Source: Crotophaga sulcirostris
Lineage: Eukaryota > Chordata > Aves > Cuculiformes > Crotophagidae
Assembly (NCBI GenBank): GCA_013397455.1
Contig: VYZB01000223.1
Span: forward strand, 1,191,274-1,255,273
DNA: 64,000 nt
Direction: 5' to 3'
Below, piece after piece: positions 53,485 through 64,000 of the stretch. Made by a program: the position numbers and the translations under genes. Each line of letters starts with the position of its first letter. Position 1 is the stretch's first letter. The notes below the pieces were generated by a model. The model did not search any database. It saw nothing but the letters and a program-made list of their open reading frames with translations, and was not told where the DNA came from.

Positions 53485-53490
53485 TTTATT
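53485..53490 (-). terminator. SNRPB2: Poly(A) signal AATAAA of SNRPB2 (proximal)
   Basis: The plus strand reads TTTATT here, which is AATAAA in the transcript sense, about 195 nt after the stop. Cleavage would be expected 10-30 nt further down, near 53460-53475, giving a 3' UTR of about 215 nt. It is the first canonical hexamer I noticed after the stop codon. Confidence 0.65.
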
Positions 53491-53682
53491 TTATAAAAAT
53501 TAGTATTTAACACAAAAATCGACTATGCAGCAGATCTGTGAAAATCTTACATCTGTCCTGGCCATTGTAGCAACTTTACAGAAGTCTTAAGTTTTCTGAA
53601 GAGAACAGCAAACACTCTAGTTGATCAAAGTATCATATTAAAAAAACAGCTATCCATACAAGTCCTTCATGGAAGCATACTG

Positions 53683-53842
53683 TTATTTCTTAGCATAAGT
53701 GATTTTCATAGCATGAGACGGAGTAATCTTGAATCCTTGGAGAGCATCTCGAGCAGCTCCTGCTTGATTCTCATTTTCAAACTCCACAAATGCAATGTCA
53801 TGGCGTCCAGGCACTAAGCGTACTTCTTTGAATCCAGGAAAC
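53683..53842 (-). CDS. SNRPB2: SNRPB2 exon 7 (second half of RRM2 and stop)
   Basis: The acceptor is ttaAAG at 53845-53843. The 160 coding nt give [20 protein letters not shown] and end in the conserved MKITYAKK, then TAA at 53685-53683. It holds RNP1 of RRM2 and the C-terminal strand. No in-frame stop or frameshift is present. Confidence 0.96.
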
Positions 53843-56800
53843 CTTTAAAATAAGGTGAAAGAGTCAGATCATATTTCACAGTTTGAGAATACATCTCCCT
53901 TCAGTACCTATAAAACCTTATCATAAGCATTAAAGAGTATAATATTTACTACTAATGGAAGAATTAAACTGAAGGGTTTTACATGTTCAATCATTAAAAC
54001 CAACTCTCAACTAAAGATCATTACACGGAAGCAATTTAATCAGTCTTGTGCACATATGGAAGCAACTAACGGTAGTTTTAGAACTGCTCCTTCTGTTGTA
54101 AAGTGTTTAATGTTATAGTCACCAGCTTAAATCCGGTGCAGATTGATCATAGATAATTCACACAATCAAAACCAGCTAGACAAAAATCGGATTTGCTTTC
54201 TGCACCAAATCACCAGAATTGACATCTGTAATCTTGGCAGTAAGACAACTGAAATACTTTCAGAAGAAACTCTTATTTCTAAAAAGTCAGCTTGCCAACT
54301 GAGAAAAAGCATACAGGTAACAAAAGAATTCAAAGGAGAAGACCTTTCTATTCAAAACTTACTGATTGAATAACATGGACAGCATCATCTCATTTGTTTC
54401 CTCAGGCAAGTTATTAAGGAAAAGGATATAGTTTGGTGGATTATCAGGCACCTGCAACAACAGAAGATCAAAGCTCAGAAGATTATACACAACTATCTGT
54501 CACTCTACATCTGTCTGTGTGATTATTTGAACCAAGACTCACATATATTTAGTTTTGCTCATAACACTGCTAGCTGGACTTCATGCAATATGCAGACATA
54601 GCCCCTTGGTTCTTTCATAAGGATGTATTAATTTGAACAGGTTCTCATTTCCACAACAATCACAGTAACATAATGTCTTAAATGTTACATTTAAACTTGA
54701 CAAATCAAGAGCTGATATTGCATTATTCCACTGCACCAGACCTCAGCACTGCCAGGAAGGGATCCAGGTGCCCGTCCAAGACACCTGTATGGAAGTGGAA
54801 GAACCTATGAAAGACTCACATCCTTTTGGAAGGGCAGTAGGAAGCCAAGATAAACACCTGTTCATCTGCAGTAGTACTGAAATACTGAATATCTTTGGGC
54901 AACTGAAACCCACAAAACCACATGGTTTTACTAGAGTGCTCTACTAAAATTTATTAATTAGAAATCCCATTAGATTTAAAGCTTTAGAGCCTTGACCAGA
55001 TTGTCCTGCTAATGAGAATCTGTAGCCACCCACCAGACACAAGGCTGTAATCAGTCTGTTGACACTGGACTGAAAGGCTGGAATCTCCCTAAGCTATCAA
55101 GATTACAAACAATAAAAAGAAACCTGACACCACAACTTCAAATGTCTAATTACGGTGCTAAGTTAATGCCTCAGCAGAAAAATTTCTTTCAACTGATAGA
55201 AATATTCCATGCAGTGTCATTAGAAAATAAACTTCTGAAGTTCAAACAAATACCTAAATACTCAACGTTGCGTTTCAATGCAAAGTGACGTACACATATT
55301 GTGCACTGTTACAAATGATATCCAAGAGAAAATCCAGAATGGATGCAAGACATTTTGTCATGAGGAATATGTATGCAATTCTTTATTTTAGTACTCAAGA
55401 AACTCATGCAGGGCAGGCAAAGATAAATTTCTATAATATTTGCCCTCCTGCAAATGCTGGCTCTTTAGTACCTTGTCTTATAATACACGTGAATCATTCT
55501 GAAGGTCACTGAGCAGACGAGTGAAGCACAGGGAATTGTTGCTATATCGCCACACAATCCATTGTAAAATAAGACATGAGGTAAAAAGTGAAGAGGACCC
55601 CAAAACTCCTAAGTGGAAGCTTTTATGCAAATATTCTGGTATCCTGTATAGTTTTCCTTCACCTTTTCTACTACTAGAATAAAATCTAATAAGTCTATTA
55701 AAAAAAAATCAGAATCCTTCAACTGATCCTAAGCTCAGTCCAAATTTAAGTATCAAGCAGGATGTAATAGTATGATTTCCTGTAGAACAATGAGAAACTG
55801 CAGATTTTTATTTCATGTCAACCAAATACACCTAAAGTGAGATTTCTTTCTTGTGATTTAACTGTTAGACAGATGTCTCATAGAACAAAAAGGATGCTGT
55901 AAAATACATTCATGTGTAACAAACTGTTATTCTCCGAGAATGATTTTAAACAATACTGGTTTTAGTCACAAAAAAAAGAGAATTACCTGCTGATTCTGTG
56001 CTGCAGTCCCTGGAGCACCAGCTGAATTTTGTGTTGCTCCCTAGTAAATAAGTACAAAACAGTTTTACAAATATGTTCTATCAGAAATATGTAAGCACAC
56101 ATGACCATGTTTCTGCACAACTTAAGAAGTATGTTAAGGGTTTTTTAAGCTACAGTCGAAGGAACATTTGTTGCTTACAAGATACTTCCCGAAGGGAAGC
56201 ATTAAACGTGGATTTTTCTGAACTTCAAAACCAGGCAACGTAAAACCATCAGTAGTATCTGATCTGACTAACGGTTAAGTCAGCAGATACAGCAAATCAC
56301 TGTTACTCCACATTATAAAATCTGGTTTATTAGACAGTAATGAATGAGGGCCTAGACAGGGCATACCTACACAATAGGAGAAAAACAGGTGTTTCCACTG
56401 AGAACTCCAGTTTAGCAGGGATAACTGAAGCTATTACTACTATAGCTAGCAGCAATTATTTCTTCTTAGGAGATTTGTATATAGCAATTGATTTTTAATA
56501 CAACCTGAGAAATATGAATACTTTACCTAGAAAATGCTACTTTCTATATGAACACTCTTATCTCTATCCTTGATACCAATTTGTGCCTTAGCAGAAAGGA
56601 TAGTTAAATAACAAAATATCCAAACCTCTGTGCCTTGATGTTTTCTACTATTTCAGCACATACATTACTAAGTGTTGTTTGTTTAGGCCAGGCCAACCCT
56701 TAGGAAAGATATATTCCAAGCCAACTCCTTTTAATCTTACTGTAAATGAATTATCTTGTTCCCATTTAACATTCTTCAGTGCTTATAGAGCAAATACAGC

Positions 56801-59800
56801 ATTGCAGCACTGCAAGGGAAAAGCTGGGTGAGCACTTGAAGCTGGCATTAAAGATAAGCACACACATCTCCTTATCTTCCTTTTTTAAAAACAGGTTAGT
56901 TTCTACTTTGGTTTATTGTACCTTTGCCCTGCATCATTATTTTCATCTCATAATAGGAAGGGAGGGGAATAAAAAAAGGAACAGCAAGGGAAATCAGTCC
57001 CCTCTCCTTCAACTTCTACTAAGAAGAGCTCAAGAGCTCTAGATATCAACAGAGTAGAAGCTAGGGAATTGAGAAGTACCAAACCACAATACATAGTCCT
57101 GAAAGAAAATTTAAAACACTTTTTGTGTGTTTGTTTTTCCTTTTTTAAACATAGAAGTAGCTTACCTGGATAACCTTTTTGTTTGCTGCATTTGCTGACT
57201 GCTCCAGAGATTTGGCCGCCTTCTTCTTTTCCTTCCTTTTTTCCTTATCAGCAAAAGTTCCACGCATTTTAGAGATGATATCAGAGTCTGTTTTTGCATA
57301 CTGAATACGCTTTTTAAAAGGAAAAAAAAACTCAGTACATTTTACAGTTAATTAACATCTTGCAGCACTTTCACAAATGTGTTCTACTGTGCATTTACAT
57401 ACTTTTGCAGAAACTTCTTATATTTGAAATATCTTTATAAACTGTACCCATAATTACAGAGTATCCTCATAATTAATTCTGAGCTCAGCTATGGAACACT
57501 AAAATAAACACCCCAAATGGAAATCACAAATTTTAACATATTGATATCAGAATTCTATTCATCCAACAGCCATTTTTAACATCTGTCAAGGTAACTGATG
57601 TACAAAGCTGTGTAAGAGCACCTGAAAAAACTGGTACTAGCTGCTATTAAAAAAAATCTGAAAGGGTTTTTAACCCCATTTTAAGGGCAGACAAAATTTT
57701 ACAGTGATTTCTCAGATCTTAGCAGAAAACAGAGTTCAGCAAAACTCAGACTTCTAAAATAAAAGGGCAAGTACCTGCCTTACTACAAACCAGACTGTGT
57801 AAATCCTGTCAGCAGGACAATGGTGCTGGTCTTCTGACAAAGGCTGCCCAATGCACTAGTAAGGGGTAAGCAGATTCAGCTACAAGCACACAGGTGCACA
57901 ACATAATATATGAACACAATCCTATAGCCTTTACTATCACAGACTACCTCAATACAGAATCGCACAGCAGTTGAAGATTTTTTTCATGCATTTGTTTAAT
58001 GCTTAGATAGAGCACGCATGCTGCAGGCAATATTCAGAGGGAAGTACCTCTGAAAGCTTATGAAGAAGCCTTAGTCTTTTACTTCCTATTGAGTTTTACT
58101 GAGCACAAAACTCTTCAAGGGTAAAGGACAGAATGGAGCTTGCAAGATACCTGGTTAAGGATTTCATTAGAGAATCTGAAAATACTAATGAAAAAAGCTT
58201 GTGGCTCAGCAACACGAGAACTGTTTGTGCTCTCCTTAATACTCAAAGCTAGAATTAATACAAGGTCTGACAAAAAAAACCCAACAAAATTGTGCCTGTA
58301 ACTTTTTATTTAATGAATTAAGAAAATTAATCTTCACAAAAGTTCCCTTCTGAGTTGACACACAGCTGAGTATGATGCTGTCAACATTCAAAGCAATTCC
58401 ACAGATCATTTTCTGAAAGGCTGTTGAGGATCTCCATTTTTACTCTCCTATCTTCTATCGCCAAAAAAATGGGTTCCTTTGAGCACTGACTTCATCTTTG
58501 AGAAGAGGTAGAAATTGTGGGGAGTCAGGTCTGGCAAATACAGTGGGTGCTCAAGCACAATGATGCCGTTAGGTAAAAACTGTTTGACAGACAAAAGCAT
58601 TGCAGGCTGGTGCACACTGACATTTTCCAACCAAGGGTAAGAAAACGTCTATATTTGAACAGGTGTCCACTCGTACAGAGTGAAGCAATTGAGCTGAGCC
58701 TTATCTCACTGTGACAGGTTAGAACATGTTCTGTAATAATCCCTTCATCTCTCCCCTCCCACTCTCTGTTCCTGAATTATAGGGTTAGTCTCATTTTTTT
58801 TTTGTGTTGGACCTCAAATATCCATCCACCACTGAAGTCAAGTGGGCCATCTGCATGTATCATTATGCCTCAAATAGTTGCAGCATCAAGAGATGCCTAA
58901 TTATTCAAGCAGGTAGAAACAGAACTATGTCAACTGTTGTGCTATGCTGCACCTTATCAAGTACATTATCAAATCACTGTCTATCAACCTATTTGCTTCA
59001 CTGAAGTTACACTGAAATCCAGTTATTTGGTTTGGTGATATAATGCATGCACATGCAGAACTAGCTATTGATTTAAAAATAAATCACTGGTCACATTTCC
59101 ACAAAGTAAAACTGCAGATATCTTCACCCTACTCACTGTTACCTAAAAAAGGAAGCACCATATGCTACCTATTTATTACAAATACAATAGTAATTAACGT
59201 TACTCTACATAAATTATCTGAAAGTACCCAATTTAAATAATATTACAAAAAGAATTTAATTGGTTCAACAGAAGACATGACGAGTAAAATGGAAGGATTT
59301 AAAATATGAAAAATTTTAATCCAGCATAACAAAAACCATAAAGCCGTCACTTAAATGCTAAATTCAATCTCTGTGTGTTTTAACTACAGTCTCTCTGGCA
59401 TCCCTCTAGCTTGCATAAATATAAATATTCATCAAGATGTGACACGACTGAATAACAGCAGCACAACTGTAGGCACACGATAGTTAATTTATAAGGTGCA
59501 AGTACCAAGCCACTGTATTGCACTATGGCAACTGTTTTTTCTTTAAAAGTGAAGAAAATAGCTTACCATTGGTTTCCCATAAAACGGAAAGCCTTGCAGT
59601 TGTCTCAGTGCATTGGTAGATGATCCAAGTTCTTTAAATATAACAAAAGCCTGTCCTCTCATCTTCATAGTCTTTAAAGCCACAATGTCAACCACATGAC
59701 CAAACTGTGAGAATAACGCATACAAGGACCTCTTTAGTTCTGTTGACAATACGAAAAAATAGATTATAACAGGTTACATGCAAATGTCCACTTTCACAGA

Positions 59801-61997
59801 GTTTAGTGTCCTTCAGGGACAATGTTCTTTGCCAGCTTTAGCTCATACAGTGATATCTTACATGTATTTAGTTAAAACTGTTACACAAATACAAGTCTAT
59901 TTACCCAATTTTTGTAAGTTTGCGTACAACATTTGGTTTCACACATGAGTATACAGGTCACGAAACAGTTGTACTACCATTCATTCTCCATTCTAAGAGG
60001 GTAGGAATTACACAAAGGTATGTATACACATTTTTTCCATATACATATATACACACACACTCTTTCTCACACATGTAAGTATGACGTATGACAGCCGTCA
60101 AAGGTTTATCAGAAAATCCATACTGTAGCACGCAATTGTAAAGTGGTACGGCTTAAAAAAAAGAACAAAGCAAACCAGCAACTATCTAAAGGCTAATTAA
60201 ATCTGGAAATTTTGTTTGCAACTGTTTAATCAGTTCTCTCATGCAAATTAAACAATTTTTCATATTCTGGATGTTTTCGTATGATCACGCTGTACCTGAC
60301 AACTGCAATGGATTTATTGTCATTTATTTAAAATCCCTTGACTATACACCAAATTAAGTCTTAATCTTATCCAATCAAGATAAATAAATCCTAGGCTTTG
60401 TGTAATTATTTTAACTCACAAATCTTACTTTTGAAATATTTCAGCAACATAAGAGCACTGCCTCTTGTTTACTGCTGTTGAGACTTGGTAATAGCAGTCC
60501 ATTGTCACTTTCTCCAACTGCTCTTGACCAATCACAGTGCTCTATTTTTTTGTAAAAAAATTATCTTATCAAAATACTTTCCATAAAAATAACTTTAAAA
60601 ACAGCATTAAAAAAAATCACATTTGTAGCTTTACAGAGAATCTGGAAACCTACATTTAAAAATTATAACTACACAATTTCATAATGGAGCCTTACTAGTT
60701 CATAGGCCACTTAACACACTATAAAGTCAGTCACAAGTTAAATTTATTCAGTAGAACCATCTTAACAAGCTAATAATTTCTCAGCAAAGCTGTTTCAACA
60801 TTTAGATTTCTCTCTGAAGCACCCCTAAGAAACATTTTAGCAGTGCTAGTCTGACCCAGCCATTCAGTTCACAAACAGTAACAAATAAATTACCTTGATA
60901 ATTTTAGATCACATGTTAAGCATGCATATTAAAAGGAGTGACTGAGGGAGCTGGGGCTGTTTAGCCTGGAGAAGAGGAGGGTCAGGGGAAACTTATTGCT
61001 CTCTACAACTACCTAAAAGGAGGTTGTAGTCAGGCAGGGGTTGGTCTCTTCTCTCAGGTGACCAGTGACAGAACAAGAGGACATGGACTCAAGCTTCATC
61101 AGGGGAGATTTAGGCCTGATATTAGGAAGAAATTCTTCACTGAAAGGGTGATTGGCCATTGGAATGTGCTGCCAGGGGAGATGGTGGAGTCACCATCCCT
61201 GGAGGTGTTTAAGAGGAGACTGGATGAGGCACTCAGTGCCATGGTTTAGATGACGGGTTGGTGTTAGTGTTACTGTGGGGTTATAGGTTGGACTCGATGA
61301 TCTCAAAGGTCCTTTCCAACCTTGTAATACTGTGATACTGTGGATGGTTCTAAATACGTTAAATATACAGCCAGATAAAGGCTAGAGATTTTTATAGCAC
61401 GCTGTGAGGAGTTAAAACCCCCTAGTACGAGGTCATCTCTCTAGAGAGCGCTGCATTAGCAGAGAGGCAGAGTTTTAACACATGATGCAAAGCAGGCACG
61501 CTCGTGCCACGCTCACCACTTTTGCACACCAGCAAAAACACAAAGAACACACAGATACCCCTACATTACAGAAAGAAGGGACTGCTGACCACCAAAACGC
61601 ATTCCAACGTGCCTCCTGGTGTCCTCTTGGTTCTACTGATGCTATCATTAAGGTTACTCATTAATGAGCAAACCTTCCCTATGCCATTAGCCACAGAGCT
61701 ACAGTAGGGAGGTGATCAGAAGCTTCCTAGAAACAAGAGGCCTGGCTTACAAAAAGACTTCAACGTTGTGCTACGTCTGTGGACTTCAGCGGCTGCTTCT
61801 CCACCAGCAGCTGCCTGCCGAGAGCTGCCTGCAGGGCCCCGGCCCCACCACCGTGCCCGGGGCCTCCGGAGAGCAGCGGCCGCAGCCAGCCCGGGGAGAG
61901 GCCGCCCGCTGATAGCGAGCCCCACACCCGTACCTTCTTTCTTAATCTTGTCATTGATGTTGTTGATGTAGATGGTGTGGTTCGGCCTGATGTCCAT
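53683..61997 (-). CDS. SNRPB2: SNRPB2, U2 snRNP protein B'' (six coding exons, complete)
   Basis: The product binds stem-loop IV of U2 snRNA together with U2A' (SNRPA1), as part of the U2 particle that recognises the intron branch site in the nucleus. Coding segments, in transcript order, are 61997-61934, 59739-59567, 57309-57166, 56040-55987, 54451-54363 and 53842-53683. They total 684 nt, or 227 residues plus a TAA stop, close to the roughly 225 of mammalian B''. All introns have GT/AG ends and the frame is continuous. RRM1 carries RNP2 IYINNI (residues 9-14) and RNP1 RGQAFVIF (49-56). A lysine-rich linker holding KEKRKEKKK (about 102-110) and an Ala/Gln-rich stretch (about 128-145) precede RRM2, which has ILFLNNL (154-160) and RHDIAFVEF (188-196) and ends in YAKK. 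The linker separates it from the paralogue U1A (SNRPA) and matches B''. The start [13 protein letters not shown] is the family start. Expression is probably constitutive, since the promoter is a CpG island. OTOR lies downstream in the same orientation. Gene identity is highly certain. Confidence 0.97.
54363..54451 (-). CDS. SNRPB2: SNRPB2 exon 6 (first half of RRM2)
   Basis: The exon is 89 nt, with acceptor ttgttgCAG and donor CA|GTAAGT. It encodes [18 protein letters not shown] and onward, including RNP2 of RRM2 (ILFLNNL) and helix 1 (MMLSMLFNQ). It ends two bases into the Gln175 codon, which the first base of the last exon completes. Confidence 0.95.
55987..56040 (-). CDS. SNRPB2: SNRPB2 exon 5 (short linker exon)
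   Basis: This is a 54-nt exon of 18 codons, phase 0 at both ends. The acceptor is TAG at 56043-56041 and the donor is CAG|GTAATT. It encodes the low-complexity segment [18 protein letters not shown] between the two RRMs. Its length is a multiple of three and it encodes only linker, so skipping it would preserve the frame. Confidence 0.9.
57166..57309 (-). CDS. SNRPB2: SNRPB2 exon 4 (end of RRM1, lysine-rich linker)
   Basis: The exon is 144 nt (48 codons, phase 0 at both ends). The acceptor is AAG at 57312-57310 and the donor is CAG|GTAAGC. It begins [17 protein letters not shown], the C-terminal strand and helix of RRM1, then a charged KEKRKEKKK stretch. The acceptor tract is interrupted by purines (ctttttaaaaag in the transcript sense), but frame and homology leave little doubt. 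Confidence 0.95.
58261..58816 (-). mobile_element. Internally deleted mariner-type DNA transposon in SNRPB2 intron 3
   Basis: On the minus strand the frame starting at 58630 encodes a decayed mariner transposase C-terminus: [17 protein letters not shown], then [16 protein letters not shown], which fits the mariner HPPYSPDLAP region. After a frameshift in a T-run near 58465 it continues as [15 protein letters not shown], with a further internal stop. The end at 58261 (caaggtctgacaaaaaaaa) is imperfectly mirrored at 58816 (ttttgtgttggacctca), with TA dinucleotides just outside the left end and a few bases beyond the right end. The length is about 556 bp, against roughly 1.3 kb for a full mariner, so the middle is missing. 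It is non-functional. Confidence 0.75.
59567..59739 (-). CDS. SNRPB2: SNRPB2 exon 3 (core of RRM1)
   Basis: The acceptor is CAG at 59742-59740 and the donor is ATG|GTAAGC, with the exon ending at 59567. It is 173 nt, completing the split codon Glu22 and running to Met79. It encodes helix 1 of RRM1 ([13 protein letters not shown]) and RNP1 (RGQAFVIF), the RNA-contacting part of the protein. Reading through the donor adds a few residues and then a stop, so this is an internal exon and not a free-standing gene. Confidence 0.96.
60036..60075. repeat. AT/CA microsatellite in SNRPB2 intron 2
   Basis: Alternating atacatatatacacacacac sequence gives a short dinucleotide repeat that is potentially polymorphic. 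It is in the intron between exons 2 and 3 and has no other evident role. Confidence 0.7.
60938..61345 (+). repeat. CR1 LINE 3' fragment in SNRPB2 intron 2
   Basis: Plus orientation, antisense to SNRPB2. It starts in the segment gagctggggctgtttagcct, continues through the end of ORF2 (the frame at 61058-61249 encodes [20 protein letters not shown]) and finishes in the 3' UTR motif ggttggactcgatgatctc and an ATACTGTG-type tail. It is 5'-truncated, and the intact short frame suggests a fairly young copy. Confidence 0.9.
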
Positions 61998-62020
61998 CCT
62001 GGCGGCGGCTGCAGACCTCC
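61934..62020 (-). CDS. SNRPB2: SNRPB2 exon 2 (start codon; coding 61997-61934)
   Basis: The ATG lies at 61997-61995, just after a GC-rich leader (gccgccgccagg). Twenty-one codons plus one base precede a GTACGG donor at 61933. A pyrimidine-rich tract ending in CAG at 62023-62021 looks like an acceptor, so this is probably exon 2, with 62020-61998 as 5' UTR. The encoded [13 protein letters not shown] holds the first strand (RNP2) of RRM1. Confidence 0.93.
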
Positions 62021-62191
62021 CTGCGGGCAGAGCACACGTGAGGGCCCTCAGCGGCGGCCGAGGAGCGGCCCGAGTCCCCGGGGGGCAGAGCTGGCAGAGC
62101 CCGAATGCCCCCCGGCAGCGCCCCGAGCCCCCCACCAGCAGAGCTCCCCCCCCAACCCAGGGCCCCAGAGCCCGCGCCGCCGCAGCCTCAC

Positions 62192-62255
62192 CTCACCTCA
62201 CCTCCTCCCGCCCCGATGGCGCCCCGGAACTCCCGCCCCGCGCGCGCGGGGACGC
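62192..62255 (-). other. SNRPB2: Probable non-coding first exon of SNRPB2 (approximate)
   Basis: Upstream of the exon 2 acceptor the minus strand reads gggaggag and then three GTGAG donors in a row, so exon 1 probably ends at 62202, 62197 or 62192. Its upstream limit is a guess, because no TATA box is visible and initiation in CpG islands is often dispersed. The intron between exons 1 and 2 would be under 200 bp. Confidence 0.55.
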
Positions 62256-62300
62256 AGCGCAGGCGGTGCAGCCGCTCCCGCAGCAATCGATGTGCCGAGC

Positions 62301-62312
62301 GGCGCGTGCGCA
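62301..62312 (-). promoter_or_regulatory. NRF1-like site in SNRPB2 promoter
   Basis: The minus strand reads TGCGCACGCGCC, matching the NRF1 consensus YGCGCAYGCGCR at every position except the last. It sits about 100 bp upstream of the inferred exon 1 donor, within the CpG island. NRF1 sites are common in promoters of ubiquitous genes. Binding is inferred from the motif only. Confidence 0.45.
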
Positions 62313-62345
62313 GTGGCCGCGTTACAGGGCTGGCTCTGCTGGCGC

Positions 62346-62930
62346 CACAGAATCACAGAGGGGTTTGGGTTGGAAGGGACGTTAAAGCCCATCCAGTTCC
62401 ATGTCCCTATCGTGGGCAGGGACACCTCCCACCAGCCCAGGCTGCTCCAGGCCCCATTCAACCTGGCCTTGAACACCTCCAGGGAGGGGGCACCCACAGC
62501 TTCCCTGGGCAACCTGGGCCAGGGCCTCACCACCCTCATCATGGAGAATTTCTTCCAAATGTCTAATCTAAATCTTCCCCCTTCCAGTTTAAAGCCATTC
62601 CCCTTCATCTTATTACTCCTTGCCCTTATATAAAGCCCCTCCCCAGGTTTCTTGTAGCCCCTTCAGGTACTGGAAGGCTGCTATGAGGTCTCCCGGGAGC
62701 ATTCTCCAGACTGAACAACCGCAAATCTCTTGTCCTGTCCTCACAGCAGAGGGGCTCCAGCCTCCTGATCATCTTCATAGCCTCCTCTAGACCCGTGCCA
62801 ACAATTCCGTGTCCTTCTTGTGTTGGGGATTCCAGAACTGCATACAATACTCCAGGTGGGGTCTCACAAGAGTGGAGTAGAGGGAGAAAATCAACTCCCA
62901 TGACCTAATGGCCACTCTGTGCTGCTGCCA
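62346..62930 (-). repeat. CR1 LINE 3' fragment next to the SNRPB2 promoter
   Basis: Minus orientation. The CR1 3' end (cacagaatcacagagg and the ggttggaagg motif on the plus strand) lies at 62346, and the body reads into the C-terminal part of the CR1 ORF2 product. Decayed peptides such as [13 protein letters not shown] are still visible near 62880. The copy is 5'-truncated and broken by frameshifts. It is in the same transcriptional sense as SNRPB2 and ends within about 150 bp of its first exon. Confidence 0.9.
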
Positions 62931-64000
62931 GCAGCAAGAGAAAAGGTGACACAGGCCAGAGCGCCATTCCATTTAAATAACATGGAGCATTAGGCTCTGA
63001 CTGTTGTTTGTTCCGGGCCCTCAGGGCAAAATGGGGACCACCTGCCCCAGGCTCCAGCACTGCTCTCTGCCCGTGCAGTAAGAACATTAGCTTTTTGTAT
63101 CTTCACAGTTGACACCTGATACAGCAAGCTGTGGAGAGTGAAGTGAAGAAATAACTTAAAAATACCTGTAGACATCCATTAGCTGACATTGGTTTTGATA
63201 TTGAAAAGGCAATGTACGTGAGCATGTAATTTCTTGAAGGTACTTTGAAAAATCCTACAGTTGTGGCAGCGCCAGGATAAATAAACAAAACAGAGATTGA
63301 GGTTGCAACCTTTGAATTTTTGGAATAATTTTGCAGGCTGCATACCTTCATTTCTATGAATAAGTATGCAGTCTTTCACAGAAACAATTTTAAGTTGCAA
63401 AGGTTTTACCTGACTGCATATCAAAAAGAAGTTCTCTGGGGGGATGAATTTAATAAGTTCTTGCTTGAACTATAAATTGTGTTTGGACAGGTCATCTCTT
63501 TGTAAAGAGATGGGAATATTAGGCAGAGGGTTGTTAGTTCAGTTAAGTTTCAGGAAGAAATACCCAACATTACTTTCAGATTCTAGAGCATAATGAAAAT
63601 CTAATATTTAGGAAGCCTATAAAGAATGACATTTAAGTGAGTTGAATGTAAGAGAGTAAAAAAAGCTCTTGACTGAGATATTAATTACCAGTGGAAGACA
63701 ACAGTTTGTTCTTCAGTTGTTTATAGCGTTGCATGGTATGGGGAATGATGTGCCAGTGTGATGCTCTGTGCAATGTATGTGTACCAAAAATCCATCCGAT
63801 GATAGACAACAGTTCTGGTTGGATTTTAGGGTCCATTTTATTTTCCTTTGTTTATTGTCTCAGAAATAGTTGTTAAGACAAAGCATAAATTTGAAATCCA
63901 AGCATGAAAAATGCATTAAAACACTTTTTCAGAAAGGCTGACTGTGCTATTCTATGTGTTGATCAGCAGTATAGACTATGTAACTTCATAATTTAGTAAC
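62931..64000. other. Sequence upstream of SNRPB2
   Basis: AT-rich unique sequence beyond the CR1 element, on the side where KIF16B is expected further out. Open frames are under 85 codons and unrecognised. Confidence 0.6.

Larger units (their letters stand above)
61790..62340. promoter_or_regulatory. SNRPB2: CpG island promoter of SNRPB2
   Basis: About 550 bp of very GC-rich, CpG-dense sequence covers exon 1, intron 1 and the start-codon exon, in sharp contrast with the AT-rich surroundings. This is the usual promoter of a housekeeping gene. The island stops abruptly where a CR1 element begins at about 62346. Plus-strand open frames here (for example 61779-62633) are long only because GC-rich DNA lacks stop codons. 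Confidence 0.85.

Noticed and set aside
58448..58630. Apparent 60-codon minus-strand gene in SNRPB2 intron 3
   Set aside because: It is a decayed mariner transposase segment with a frameshift and later stop.
61779..62633. 284-codon plus-strand open frame
   Set aside because: It spans the SNRPB2 CpG island antisense and then runs into antisense CR1; long only because GC-rich DNA lacks stops.
1..64000. CRISPR array, integrated phage, biosynthetic cluster or full-length endogenous retrovirus
   Set aside because: No regularly spaced repeats, no viral gag/pol/env-like frames and no gene clusters; the reverse transcriptase segment present is of CR1 LINE type.

Overview
This is vertebrate nuclear DNA from a bird. 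Three things point that way: AT-rich sequence with short exons and GT/AG introns, many truncated CR1 retrotransposons (the dominant bird LINE) with no mammal-type SINEs, and two recognisable genes whose order matches the vertebrate block KIF16B - SNRPB2 - OTOR - PCSK2. The species cannot be named from the sequence alone.

Both genes lie on the minus strand. SNRPB2 (U2 snRNP protein B'') runs from a CpG-island promoter near 62.3 kb to a stop at 53683. It has six coding exons plus a non-coding first exon, giving 227 codons and then a stop. OTOR (otoraplin, a secreted SH3-like protein of the MIA family) follows in the same orientation from 50526 to 46111. It has four coding exons and 132 codons. 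I checked reading-frame continuity across every junction of both genes by hand. The genes share only order and strand; one is a ubiquitous splicing factor and the other a secreted protein best known from the inner ear.

Positions 1 to about 46 kb appear to be intergenic DNA on the OTOR 3' side, where PCSK2 is expected beyond the window. No exon or RNA gene could be supported there. It holds CR1 fragments (about 14.85, 22.5, 23.0, 30.6, 40.5, 41.1-42.5 and 44.9 kb), a mariner-type terminal fragment (14.2 kb), short tandem repeats, a CRE plus X-box-like motif pair near 8.9 kb and an isolated CpG-rich patch near 23.7 kb. The longest CR1 copy (41.1-42.5 kb) keeps a recognisable reverse transcriptase segment. 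Most open reading frames in this part are short and look like chance or repeat-derived ORFs.

Within and around the genes, SNRPB2 intron 2 carries a CR1 copy (60.9-61.3 kb) and intron 3 an internally deleted mariner element (58.26-58.82 kb). Another CR1 copy ends within about 150 bp of the SNRPB2 first exon. I found no CRISPR, operon, phage or other novel multi-gene system. The notable observations concern repeat placement and candidate regulatory or transcript-end signals.
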